DNA of 64,000 bases. Source: Fabrea salina (taxonomy: Eukaryota; Ciliophora; Heterotrichea; Heterotrichida; Fabreidae). The stretch covers positions 120,560-184,559 of the forward strand of contig JALIHJ010000053.1 in assembly GCA_022984795.1 (NCBI GenBank), given 5' to 3'. A model generated the notes under the pieces. It was not told where the DNA came from and did no database searches. It saw nothing but the letters and a program-made list of their open reading frames with translations. The stretch's first letter is position 1, and every line of letters starts with the position of its first letter. Position numbers and translations under genes: made by a program. Below are positions 1 to 9,715 of this stretch, piece after piece.

Positions 1-361
1 ACCTCAGATACTAAGTCATAGGGACTTGTTTTTAGTTTGTGCAAGTAAGTAACTACTAAGTCCTGCACACTAACTTGTTTGGTGCAAAGTAAGTGCCTGA
101 GTTTTTTAAGTGTTAACTCAGAAAGAACTGAAAGCAACTCTGAGTTAAAACCTGAAACTCTTTGCAAGTTAACTTGAAGCCTTTCTCTTTTTTTTCTTAG
201 TCTTTTTTGCTTTCTTTTTGCTTTTCTTAGTTTCGATTTGTGCCTTAAATGAGTCTTTACAGAAGCACCGATTGCAAAGCAACCAAAGAAGGTGATAAGT
301 CCTGACTTTGCTGACTTTTTAAGGGACTTTAAGTCTAGGTTATGCCACATTTATTATAAAG
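1..361. other. Non-coding leader region, no gene recognised
   Basis: No frame stays open over this stretch. It is rich in AAGT, ACTT and TTAG words and has a pyrimidine-rich run near 180-235. At the right end the bases TTATTATAAAG directly precede the ATG of the next gene, the same AT-rich start context seen at most genes here. At 361 bp it is long for this array and may hold the 3' flank of a gene lying further left plus the promoter of the ArfGAP gene. I see no tRNA or clear repeat. Confidence 0.5.
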
Positions 362-1351
362 ATGTCTGCTTGGGAAGTTTTTAGACAACTCCAACAAGAC
401 AGAGAAAACACCAGGTGTGTAGACTGCGGACGAGTTGGCCCTCAGTGGGCTTCAGTCAACTTAGGCATATTTATATGCCTGGAATGCTCTGGAAAGCACA
501 GGGGACTAGGAGTCCACATATCGTTTGTGCGCTCTGTAAGCATGGACTCGTGGTCACCCCAGCAACTCCATTTCATGACTACAGGGGGAAATGCACGTTT
601 CAAGCAGTTCTTAGAGAACTACAACTTTCCTCCTACCATGACGATTGAGTCTAAGTACTACTCCAAAGCTGTGGAGTACTACAGACAAGCCCTCAAAGCC
701 CACACTGAAAACAGACAAGTTACTGCAGAACCTCCTTCTTTGAACGAAGGACTCCAGCCCTTTTCGGCCCTTCCTCCTCCTAGTTTCAACTACACTTCTG
801 ATATAAGGCCTATGCCCTCTAGACAACAAGAACAGAGTTGGTGGGGAGGCCTTTTGGAAACTGATGACTCCAGTTGGTTCGGCAAGATCAAAGGCACCGC
901 AGGTAGTTTAATAGGGGCCTCTGTGGAAGCAGGCAGCAGGCTTGTTGAATCGGTGCAAGAAGCAGACTCCTGGAGGAACATAACAGACAAAGGACTAAAT
1001 GCCTTAGGCACAGTAGGACAACTAGCCTACGAAGGAGCTACTAATGTGTACAACAAAATTAAAGGCCAGGAAACCAGTGTGCACTACGCTCCAATGGACA
1101 GTTACAGTGCAAGACTTAACCAAGAAAGTTACAGGTTTGAAGAACCTGCAAGGTTCAGAGGAAACTACCAACCCCCTTCAGCTAACAGTTTGCCTACAAG
1201 GACTTACCCCTCTGAACCCTCTAGACAAGAAAGGAACCTTTTTGGTCCTAAGTACACTCAATCCGACTTGCTATTTGAAATGGAACCCCAAACACAACCT
1301 CAAACACAACCTCAAACCTACGAAGAATCTCCAGACTTACTTACTGGTTAA
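362..1351 (+). CDS. ArfGAP domain protein (ArfGAP1-like)
   Basis: A 329-residue GTPase-activating protein for Arf small GTPases, expected to act in vesicle coat cycling at the Golgi. The N-terminus holds the ArfGAP zinc finger: CVDCG at about residues 19-23, then CLEC at 39-42 (a CX2C-X16-CX2C pattern), followed by [19 protein letters not shown], which carries the catalytic arginine region and is very well conserved. The middle (about 160-240) has amphipathic W- and G-rich segments like the ALPS/ArfGAP1 tail. The C-terminus has a short PQTQ repeat encoded by a 12-bp tandem unit. The ATG follows TATAAAG. The stop is 8 bp from the convergent stop of the next gene. Family assignment is firm; the ArfGAP1 subtype is inferred from the single N-terminal domain. 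Confidence 0.93.
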   Translation: MSAWEVFRQLQQDRENTRCVDCGRVGPQWASVNLGIFICLECSGKHRGLGVHISFVRSVSMDSWSPQQLHFMTTGGNARFKQFLENYNFPPTMTIESKYYSKAVEYYRQALKAHTENRQVTAEPPSLNEGLQPFSALPPPSFNYTSDIRPMPSRQQEQSWWGGLLETDDSSWFGKIKGTAGSLIGASVEAGSRLVESVQEADSWRNITDKGLNALGTVGQLAYEGATNVYNKIKGQETSVHYAPMDSYSARLNQESYRFEEPARFRGNYQPPSANSLPTRTYPSEPSRQERNLFGPKYTQSDLLFEMEPQTQPQTQPQTYEESPDLLTG

Positions 1352-1359
1352 TGCTAAAA

Positions 1360-4300
1360 TTAAGTGCTTTTTAAAGACAGTTGGGCTAAGTCAGACAGTC
1401 TTTGAATTTGGGTTTTGAAGTACTCGAAGAGTTCAGGTTCTTCTTCTTGGTCTTCATTCAAACTTAAAGACGAAGTAGGAAAGAACTTAGTGTCAGCTAT
1501 TTCTATTCTTTCTTTGACAAACTTTTCAGCTCCGTTGCACTCCTCTATGGGTTTCTGTCTGATGTATATTATAAAAGCTAAGTAAGCAAATGCGTTGTGC
1601 TCCACGTTCAAGTGGCTATTCCAGTCAATTTTCTGCACTTCGAACTGGAACTTCTTTTTACCACAGATCAAGCAGTTTTCTCTCATGTCAGTGAGTTTGG
1701 CGTTTTTTCTGTCCCTCAACTCTGCAAATGTGTCAATGATTATACCAAATATAATGTTGGTAATGATCACAATTATCAAAATAAAGAACAAGTTGTCAAA
1801 GGTAATCCGAGCCCAGTAGTCTTGGTTTTTAGTTGCCTGACCAATCCAGTCGCCTATGCCTCCACCTGCTCTAAAGCCCACTATCAAAGTTGAAGTGAAG
1901 CAGTCAAGCAATGAGCCACAGTAAGTGTTCATCTGTGCATCGTCACTATCAGCCAAGTAGTAGTCTGGAAAGTAAGCAAAGGCCACCACTGAAAACATGT
2001 ACACCAGTATAACCCCAAATACCATAGTTCTCAGCAACTGGGAGTAGTTGAGAGTTATAGAGTTAAGGATGTTCACTAAGTCCTGGCTTCTTTTTATCAC
2101 GTCAAGCAGCAGCACTGTGTAAAGCAAAGGCCACCTCCAAGCAAGTGCTGAGATCAGTAAGTAAACTAAGTTGTAAAAGTTGTTTCTGTCTAGAAAACAA
2201 ATAGAAAAGAACTCTCCAAGCATAAACTTGTTTTTAGTTGAGGTTTGTTCAATTCCAATCTGCTCCATCAAAACTGTTCCAGACAGTCTTTCATAAGAGT
2301 CACTGAAGCTTCCTGTATTTCCGGACTCATTGCGCTTTTTGTAAGAAATCACAGGGTAGTACTCAACTATGTAGAAAAAATATATCATAAAGGCAAGAAG
2401 CACCTGAATGGCTGCAAAAGGAGTCATTAAGGTGTAGAAACCACCGTAAGTGAACTTCCAGCTCCCAGTGTTTCCTGACTCGTGTTCTACTGAAAACAGC
2501 ATAAGCAAGTTAAGAACCACTACAAGGAAATAAGAAAAGTCAGCGTAAACTCTCCACTTACAAGCAAGGTCGTCAATTAAAGGGTACCTGGCAAGTTTTT
2601 GTTGGTGCTTCATTTCTACTTGGTACACTTTGGTGTTGTTGAGGAAGTCTTCTAGTTTTTCTTGGTAAGTGGTTCTTTGAATGTCGAGTACAAGGTTGTT
2701 TCTGGAGGCTTTGCTTATGTACTTACACATAAAAGGCACTCTGAAGTAAGACTTAATCAACTGGCCGTTGTTGTTGATTTCCACAAAAGAAATGTTGGCT
2801 GAGTAAAACTTGTAAGCTTCGTGGGCTTCGTTTTGTGCTCTTTGAGTGTAGAAACTGCTAGGATTCACAGTAATTCTAAGGTAGTAGCAAAAGTTCTTGA
2901 CTCCGCGGACTAAACTGTCTTTGAAGTTTTCTTTGTCGCGCATTTCTTCCATTTCAGCTACTCCTTTTTGTATGTTTTGCATTTCGTTTTGGCCTATTAG
3001 TTCTTCGTTGTCTTCAAAGGCGCCTGAGTAAGCTAGTTTGGGTTGGTAACTGTGGAGAGTCAAAATCAAGATGTAGATGTCAAACCCTACTTCTATGAAT
3101 TTAGAGTCTTCTTCAGTGATGGCAGTTTTAAGTTCTAAAGGATCCAGGAGCCAGTAAGACTTGCCTTGGTTTTCTTGGTAAATAACTTCTTCTCTGCCTT
3201 GGATTCTTTTGCTCCAAATAGAGTTAGCGTGGGTCTTCATCAAACTAAAGTTGATTTCTTCAAACATTACTTTGTAGATCTTTTTGTTGTTGTGGCCTTC
3301 TGTTAGGGTTTTTAGGAACTTAACAGCTTCACTAAATATAAGTATGTAGGTCCCAGGCAATTCATTTACACAGTCCACGTCAATAAGCCAGTTAATGAAC
3401 CTAAAGAGTCTTCTACGGTTGCCAAAGAACTCTTGGTTCTTCAAGCAGGGTCCTGTGCACATATCAATCAGTGTTTTGAATCCTTGACTGGCTAGTTGGC
3501 AGACTTCGTTCGGCTCTTTGGAAGGGTCTTTTAGAACACCGAGGTTTTTAAAACTTTCCATAAAAAGAGAAAGTTGCTGCACTAAGTCCACATTGGCTTT
3601 ATCAGGGTCTAAGTTTTGGGTTCCTAAAAAGTTTTGGAAAGGCAGGTAGCAGTTGTCACAGCAAAGCTGCAGAAAACGGATAATTTTGCAGGTGAGTTCT
3701 GGGTCTCCGGGTTCTGAGTGGTTGACTGACTTAATTTCTGGAAGGTTTCCGACAGTTCTTAGAGTGACGATTCTAGTATTGACTTTTTGGATTTCTTTTT
3801 GCTTGCCAAACAAGTAGTCACTAGTTTCCTTTATCTTTTCTTTGAAGAATATAAAAACTCCAAAGTAGTTTTCATTAGTTTTCAAGTAATTCAGTAAGTG
3901 GTCCTTGACAAAGGGGTTGTTGTTGAGCAGAATTGTGTTGAGTAACTGCAAAGCCTTTTTCACAAGTATTTTGGGGTTGCTTTTGTTTAAGAAAGACAAT
4001 GCCATTTCCATGATTCTGCCTTCAGTGTAGACTCTTTGAATAACTTCAATTCTTTTGGAGCTTTCTGGGTTGCTCATTTCGATTTTAAGCAGGTACTTAA
4101 GTACTTGCAAGAAGTATATTTGGTTGGTGTTGTCTCTGAAAGCTACTTTTAAGTTCTCCAGTACTTCCTGCATAAAGCTGTAGCTTCTAGTTAGGTTTTT
4201 GTCAAAAATAAGTGACTTTACTTTTTTGAATAACTCAATTGTTTCGTTTTTAGTTTCTTGTTCAGATAAGGACTGGAGTTGGTTGACTTGGTCTTGGAAC

Positions 4301-7300
4301 CACTTGTTAATGTCTACTTCTTGCAAAGTAGTTTCGGACAGAGCAGAAATCTTTTTGCGCTTAACTGTGTAAGGGTTCCTAATGAAGTAGTCTTTTAGCT
4401 CTTTGATCAAAAAATTAAGTAGTACTGTTTCGCCTCCTTCAGGATCTAGGTAGTTCATGGCTTTGTCAATCTGGCTTGTTCTGATGCCATTTTTAAGGAA
4501 CTCTTTGATTTTAGCTATGAACTTGTCCCTTCTAATCCCTCCTTCTTTGATTTCTAAGTGTTTGGAGTTGAACTCTTCAAAAGGAATCTTGTTGGAAGAA
4601 ATATAAGTTACAAGGCACTCAAACAAATGCAAAAAGGACTTTTGTTCTTCTTCAGGTTCTAGTTTCTCGCCTTCTTGGGTTTCTATTACGAAGTAAGGAA
4701 TTTCAATGCTGGTTTCTTGGACTTGCTTGATCAAAAAGTCCAGCATCAAGTGAGGTCTGAGGAACTTCAAGGAGTAAAGGTCGTCGTGCAAGCTTTGCAA
4801 CTCAACTCTAATAAACTCAAGCACTTTGATCATTTCTATGTGTGGAACTTGTCCACTTTTTTTGATTTCTCTGCTTAAGTCTTTTATGAAGCACAGAAGT
4901 CCTTTGCCTACATTCGAACTAAAGGGCACATAAGAAGTAAGGTAAGTCCAAAACTCCAAAGCTTCTAATTCTTCTTTGCTGAGTTCGTCTGCAGCAGGTT
5001 TACTATACAAAGGCTTTTTTGTGTTGCCTATAAAAGTTGCAAACATGCTTTTGATTTTTTCAATTCCAGTCTTTTGAGGTTCTAAGTAACTTTTAGGAAC
5101 TACTTTGTAAAGACCCTTTGCAGAAAGCCCTTCAAGGTGCTCTAAGTAGCCAGGGTAACTTTCCAAGTCTCTTAACACTACTTCCTGAAGGGTGTCTTTG
5201 AGTTCTTCTAAGTTAAGAGTCCTTTCTATCTCAGAAGTCTTCATGCAGTGCACATAAAACAAAAAGTGTAGGTAAGACTTTTTGACTCTGAAAGGCACTG
5301 GTGACAAGTTTAAGTAGTTAAGCAGTGAGTCCTTTTTAAGAATCCTTCTGCACTGCTGTGTTGCAAACAAGTTGTTGACGGCACAAACACCTAAAAGTGA
5401 CACTAGGGAAGCATGGAAGTCCGTTTCTTCAATGCTTAGTTTGGTGAAGTCAACTCCGAGCTTTTCAGTGACGAGTCGAACTAACTGACTTCTGGCTATT
5501 AACTTGATTAAAGTTGTTTGATTTGTAGAGTAAAAGCAGTCTTGCTCGTCGTGCACAAAGGATCTTAGAACTCTTAACTCCTGGTGTTTGCTTTGGTTGT
5601 TAACTCCAGAAGCCACTAAAAGAAACAAGTGAGGAATAAGTTGCATGGAAGTGCTTGAGTTCCTTTTGCAAACTAAGATTTGAGACACCAGTCGGGTGAC
5701 TCCTACTTGGTTTCCAATTAACTCAAAAAGGAACTCAATGCTTTCATAGATGACTCTTTGGTTTTCTGGGTTTTTGTGCACGAAAAACGACAGACACCTT
5801 GTAATGAGTCTGTAAGTGCGGGCCATTTTAGAACTGATTACTTTTTTGGAACCTGAAAAGGTTACCCAAGGCCAGTCTAGTTTAAGTATCAGCATTAAGT
5901 TTTCTTGGAGCTTCAAGTTAAGCATTATAGTTTGAAGGTACTTGAGTTGGGTGATTTGGGCTTGTTTTTTCAAAAGGGTTTTTAGTTCCTCTAAAGAACT
6001 TGTTAGGTACATTTTAAGGTTCTTTATTTCAAGGTGACTTGAGTAGTTATCAGTCTTTATATCGCACTGGTGTTTTAGTTTTTGAGTACAACTGGCTAAC
6101 TTTTCGTTTAAGAAACTTAGTCTAGAGTAGGTCTTTTTAAGTTCTCCGTCAGAAACCAGCAGTACTTTTCGAAGGTCGTTTTTCAAGTTATGTTTTTGTC
6201 TGAACTGCTTAAAAAGCAGTTTCAAAGCTGAGTCTTTGATAAGAGTATTTTTGGACTTGAATAAAAGGTTTAGAATGACTTTGTCTAGGAACTCTTTGTT
6301 TTCCATTTCGTCTGTTTTTTGGTTGACTAATTCGTACCCAGGGTGAATTAAAGCGTTGCTTTTTTTAAAGATGTTCATAGGGCTTGCTTTGCTGCTTTGG
6401 GTTTCTTGCACTTCTTTGAATTTACGGAAGTCAAGCTCAATAAGTAACTTTTGATTCAAAGAGTTTAAGTCTGACTCGTTCAGGTCTTCTAGCACTTTCT
6501 GAGTTAAGTGCTTGTTTTTGAGTTCACACTTGAGTTCTAAAAGTTTAAGTATCTTCAGCACAAGCTTGTCGTTCAAGTCTTTTGAACACACTTTCATAGT
6601 TGACTTTAAGTTAGCACACCAGTGTGGCACAGATTTGCCTTTTTTCCAGTTCTTAAGTAAGTAAACTAGTTGGTTAGAAACACTAAAAATAAACTGACCA
6701 CTGATCAGCTGGAAGTCAAGCAGTTTGTAAGACAACTCAAGAATTTCAATTACAAACTTTATGCGGCTTTCGTAGGTTTCGTATTTCCAGTTAGCAAAAG
6801 GAGAAGTGGGTTCAGTCCAGAACCTTTCAAGCCAGTCTGCCAAGCCAGCTACTGGCAAACTACTGTGGTTGAACTGTTTGACTGAGTTTACAAGCCCAAA
6901 AGAAAAGTCTTTTGAAATAAACTCTATTTTCTGTTGTTCATGGTTCCAGAAGTAACAGTTGTTTTTGCTCTGCAGAAGGGAAGTTTGGGGACTCTGGTCA
7001 ATAAACAAGTGGTTGCAAACAGCAGAGTAGTACTTTCTGATTTTGCAGTGGACAGAAGGGTTCTCCATTCCAATGAAGGCGTGCTCGAACGACAGGTTGA
7101 AGTTCTGAATGACACATTGAGTGTTTTCTTCATTTCTAGAAATGCAGATGCTAGTTAGCAGTTCCAAGAAAGCAGCCAAGTAGTCTACGTACTGTTTGTA
7201 AGGCGTGAAAGACTCTACGTAAAACAAGTTGGGAACTCTGGAGTCTGAGTCTTGAGGCACAGAGATTCTTTGCAGTGTAGGGTTGAGGCTCATAAATTCC

Positions 7301-9711
7301 TCCACAGAAGTGCTTTTCCCAGGCAGCAACTTAACACAAGGCTTGTTGTTAACTATGAAAAACTCTACTAAGTTGAGTGCTGGAAGTTGTTTTTCTAAAG
7401 CGTTTTGGTACCTAGGGACAGCTTTTCCTTTGTACATGCAAAGAGAAGAAAGGATCTTAAGTTTCATAGTTTGTTCAACTATGTTGTCTTCTTCTTCGTT
7501 GATGAAACTAACTTTGTCGGTCCAGTAAGTAACTTGTTGGGTGTTTCCTGTTACTTCAAAGCAGTACTTAAAAGCTGACTTGATGATTGACCCTACTTCA
7601 AGCTTGTAAGAACTTAACTGGGAAGTTAAGAACTCCTCGTGCTTCATAATGCTTCGAGAAGACTTTTTGTTGTTTTTAATGGCAGTGTGGATGACTCTGT
7701 AAACTTTAGAAGCTAACTTGCTCAGGTACTTAATGGCAATGGCTGAAGGAAAAGTTAGGTACTCAAAAGTTTTGAACCTCACAACCCAGGATATCTTTTT
7801 TAAGTTTGAGCTTTTAACTGAAGGAGGAAGGTTTTCTCTAGGGAACTTGCTGGGGAGTTTAAGTCTTTTGTCTATGAGTTGCAGAATCTTGACAAGCAGT
7901 TCAAGTAACCCAGACTCTCTGATTGAGTCTTGTTTTTCCCTTACTTGATTTTTTAGGACTTTGTTTTGGATGCTACTTACGATTTCAAAGCAGATTTCGG
8001 TTTGCTTCTCAAGTTGGTTTTCAGTTTCCTTTGCTTTTTCGTAGTTGGGCACGTAAATGTGGTTGCGTTTCACAAGTGCCCAGTTAGCTAAGAACTGGTA
8101 GAAGTTGGCAAGTTTGGGTATGATTCTTGAGATCTGGAACAAGTGGATAGTGCTTTCTTCAGGCACGTCTTCTAGGCTAAAAGAAGTCAAAAAGTTCTTT
8201 CTGTCAGAAGTTAGCTCTAATTCAGTTTCCACAAACTCCTCTTCGTTCTTGAACAGGTCCAAAGTGTCCATGTGGGGTTTCTGGGCTTTTAAAACTCTTT
8301 TGGCAGGGACTGACTCAATTTTAACTAAGCTTTTGAAAGTAAGTGAAGAGTTACTTCCACTTATGATCTTGAAAAGTGTAACTTCGTTTTTGCCTTCTTG
8401 AGTCAGTATAAGGTTGCCGTTCCTCAAAACTCCTAAGTAAAGCCCTGTAAGTGCGTGTTTGATTCTAAAGACTTCTTGGTGTTCGACTACTCCTCCGTCA
8501 AACACGTTCCTTCGTTCGAGTTCCCAAACGTCCATGCCTCCTTTTTTGTTGTCGATGTAAACTCTGCTGCTGAAGATAGAGTTTTTGTTAAGCTCTGTCT
8601 GAATGAAGTTGTCTGCTGAACTCTGGATTTCGTAAGGCAGAATTTCTTCTATCTTGCAAGAGTTCACAGTTAAAAAGCCTCCTGTTTGCTTGTTAAGTAT
8701 TTTAAAAGAGTTCCCGGACGAGACCAACTCAGGGTTCTTTTTGGTCTGGACATGGGAAATGTACTTGCGTGCTTTCCAGTCAGTTGGAAGTGACCCTGAG
8801 TTGAGTTCAAACCCTATGTCCACTTTGAACTCTTGCTGAACACCCATGTGCAGGTAGTAAGTGGACTTTTCAACAGTTTGTTTGAGCAAAAACAAGTCGG
8901 AGTAACCTATGGGTTCTCCTTCGTGTCTAAGTTTGCTTTTAGGAACTATTTCAAACCAACTTGACTCACTGCCTTCTTCGTCAAGCACTACTTCTAAGCA
9001 CCCTGTTTCTCTGGCTACTTTAAGTTTAGTGGTTACAAAGCACTCACTGTGGATGTGTCTGAGTTGTATTTTGTCTCCGTACCTCACTTTATCCCCAGTG
9101 GTTGTTTCTAAGTCTGCTTCATTGCACTCTGACTCTTCCCTAACTAAGAACTCTAGTTTTTTTAAGGTGCTTTGTTGCTTCTGGTCTAAGTTTTGGTACT
9201 CTTTCAGTGTTTTTAAGTGCCCGTACTGCCTTGCAGGCTCTACTCGGAATAAACTTTGGCGGACTTGGATGGCAGAGTTGGCTTCTACTAAGTACTTTTT
9301 AGGGACGCACTCTAAGTAGCTGTGAGAAATCCCGTCTCCGTTAACTATGCCTGAGTACTGGTAGTCGCTGTTAGTTTCCTTAGCAATCAAAGTAACTATG
9401 TCTCCGTAAAGTAAGAATTCTTGAGGTTTTTCAGTTTTGAACTCCTGAGTAGTTTGGAAGCTTTTAGAAAACAGCCCTTGGAACTCCTTAGCATTGCTGA
9501 TAGGTGGTAAAAAGCTTTTGGGGTTCCTATAAGCCTCTCCAAAACTAGTAACTAACGGAAGCTCTGGGGTTTCTCTGGACTGCTCTAAGTTGATAGAAGT
9601 TTCTTGGTTCTTAGTGAGTTGGTATTCTTCTTTAAGTCCAGTGAAAGCTACTCGTTTTCCTGCCTTTTTTATAGCTGTGCTGAATTTCCAGGCGCCTATT
9701 TCTTTTATCAT
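1360..9711 (-). CDS. Inositol 1,4,5-trisphosphate receptor-type Ca2+ channel
   Basis: A 2,783-residue intracellular Ca2+ release channel, close to the usual IP3 receptor length. The N-terminus (from about residue 95) has the ligand-suppressor/MIR region opening with LLYGDIVTLIAKE. The long middle is helical like the RIH regions. The C-terminal channel begins near residue 2395 and carries the filter GGGIGD at about 2616, matching the receptor filter GGGVGD. It ends with FGIIIDTFAELR and a zinc-finger-like CLICG...H...EHN segment near 2675-2720, diagnostic of this family. The frame is open 26 codons further upstream, but I chose the ATG at 9711 because the divergent FYVE-kinase gene starts at 9716 and its cysteines need that start. 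No intron is needed. It is convergent with the ArfGAP gene. IP3 versus another ligand cannot be decided from sequence alone. Confidence 0.93.
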   Translation of the reverse strand: MIKEIGAWKFSTAIKKAGKRVAFTGLKEEYQLTKNQETSINLEQSRETPELPLVTSFGEAYRNPKSFLPPISNAKEFQGLFSKSFQTTQEFKTEKPQEFLLYGDIVTLIAKETNSDYQYSGIVNGDGISHSYLECVPKKYLVEANSAIQVRQSLFRVEPARQYGHLKTLKEYQNLDQKQQSTLKKLEFLVREESECNEADLETTTGDKVRYGDKIQLRHIHSECFVTTKLKVARETGCLEVVLDEEGSESSWFEIVPKSKLRHEGEPIGYSDLFLLKQTVEKSTYYLHMGVQQEFKVDIGFELNSGSLPTDWKARKYISHVQTKKNPELVSSGNSFKILNKQTGGFLTVNSCKIEEILPYEIQSSADNFIQTELNKNSIFSSRVYIDNKKGGMDVWELERRNVFDGGVVEHQEVFRIKHALTGLYLGVLRNGNLILTQEGKNEVTLFKIISGSNSSLTFKSLVKIESVPAKRVLKAQKPHMDTLDLFKNEEEFVETELELTSDRKNFLTSFSLEDVPEESTIHLFQISRIIPKLANFYQFLANWALVKRNHIYVPNYEKAKETENQLEKQTEICFEIVSSIQNKVLKNQVREKQDSIRESGLLELLVKILQLIDKRLKLPSKFPRENLPPSVKSSNLKKISWVVRFKTFEYLTFPSAIAIKYLSKLASKVYRVIHTAIKNNKKSSRSIMKHEEFLTSQLSSYKLEVGSIIKSAFKYCFEVTGNTQQVTYWTDKVSFINEEEDNIVEQTMKLKILSSLCMYKGKAVPRYQNALEKQLPALNLVEFFIVNNKPCVKLLPGKSTSVEEFMSLNPTLQRISVPQDSDSRVPNLFYVESFTPYKQYVDYLAAFLELLTSICISRNEENTQCVIQNFNLSFEHAFIGMENPSVHCKIRKYYSAVCNHLFIDQSPQTSLLQSKNNCYFWNHEQQKIEFISKDFSFGLVNSVKQFNHSSLPVAGLADWLERFWTEPTSPFANWKYETYESRIKFVIEILELSYKLLDFQLISGQFIFSVSNQLVYLLKNWKKGKSVPHWCANLKSTMKVCSKDLNDKLVLKILKLLELKCELKNKHLTQKVLEDLNESDLNSLNQKLLIELDFRKFKEVQETQSSKASPMNIFKKSNALIHPGYELVNQKTDEMENKEFLDKVILNLLFKSKNTLIKDSALKLLFKQFRQKHNLKNDLRKVLLVSDGELKKTYSRLSFLNEKLASCTQKLKHQCDIKTDNYSSHLEIKNLKMYLTSSLEELKTLLKKQAQITQLKYLQTIMLNLKLQENLMLILKLDWPWVTFSGSKKVISSKMARTYRLITRCLSFFVHKNPENQRVIYESIEFLFELIGNQVGVTRLVSQILVCKRNSSTSMQLIPHLFLLVASGVNNQSKHQELRVLRSFVHDEQDCFYSTNQTTLIKLIARSQLVRLVTEKLGVDFTKLSIEETDFHASLVSLLGVCAVNNLFATQQCRRILKKDSLLNYLNLSPVPFRVKKSYLHFLFYVHCMKTSEIERTLNLEELKDTLQEVVLRDLESYPGYLEHLEGLSAKGLYKVVPKSYLEPQKTGIEKIKSMFATFIGNTKKPLYSKPAADELSKEELEALEFWTYLTSYVPFSSNVGKGLLCFIKDLSREIKKSGQVPHIEMIKVLEFIRVELQSLHDDLYSLKFLRPHLMLDFLIKQVQETSIEIPYFVIETQEGEKLEPEEEQKSFLHLFECLVTYISSNKIPFEEFNSKHLEIKEGGIRRDKFIAKIKEFLKNGIRTSQIDKAMNYLDPEGGETVLLNFLIKELKDYFIRNPYTVKRKKISALSETTLQEVDINKWFQDQVNQLQSLSEQETKNETIELFKKVKSLIFDKNLTRSYSFMQEVLENLKVAFRDNTNQIYFLQVLKYLLKIEMSNPESSKRIEVIQRVYTEGRIMEMALSFLNKSNPKILVKKALQLLNTILLNNNPFVKDHLLNYLKTNENYFGVFIFFKEKIKETSDYLFGKQKEIQKVNTRIVTLRTVGNLPEIKSVNHSEPGDPELTCKIIRFLQLCCDNCYLPFQNFLGTQNLDPDKANVDLVQQLSLFMESFKNLGVLKDPSKEPNEVCQLASQGFKTLIDMCTGPCLKNQEFFGNRRRLFRFINWLIDVDCVNELPGTYILIFSEAVKFLKTLTEGHNNKKIYKVMFEEINFSLMKTHANSIWSKRIQGREEVIYQENQGKSYWLLDPLELKTAITEEDSKFIEVGFDIYILILTLHSYQPKLAYSGAFEDNEELIGQNEMQNIQKGVAEMEEMRDKENFKDSLVRGVKNFCYYLRITVNPSSFYTQRAQNEAHEAYKFYSANISFVEINNNGQLIKSYFRVPFMCKYISKASRNNLVLDIQRTTYQEKLEDFLNNTKVYQVEMKHQQKLARYPLIDDLACKWRVYADFSYFLVVVLNLLMLFSVEHESGNTGSWKFTYGGFYTLMTPFAAIQVLLAFMIYFFYIVEYYPVISYKKRNESGNTGSFSDSYERLSGTVLMEQIGIEQTSTKNKFMLGEFFSICFLDRNNFYNLVYLLISALAWRWPLLYTVLLLDVIKRSQDLVNILNSITLNYSQLLRTMVFGVILVYMFSVVAFAYFPDYYLADSDDAQMNTYCGSLLDCFTSTLIVGFRAGGGIGDWIGQATKNQDYWARITFDNLFFILIIVIITNIIFGIIIDTFAELRDRKNAKLTDMRENCLICGKKKFQFEVQKIDWNSHLNVEHNAFAYLAFIIYIRQKPIEECNGAEKFVKERIEIADTKFFPTSSLSLNEDQEEEPELFEYFKTQIQRLSDLAQLSLKST

Positions 9712-9715
9712 TATT

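Noticed and set aside
611-829. Many open frames of 60-140 codons antisense or shifted within large genes
   Set aside because: They lie inside conserved coding sequence, have no domain match and low-complexity composition, as expected of shadow frames in a genome with few stops in AAG/CTT-rich codons.
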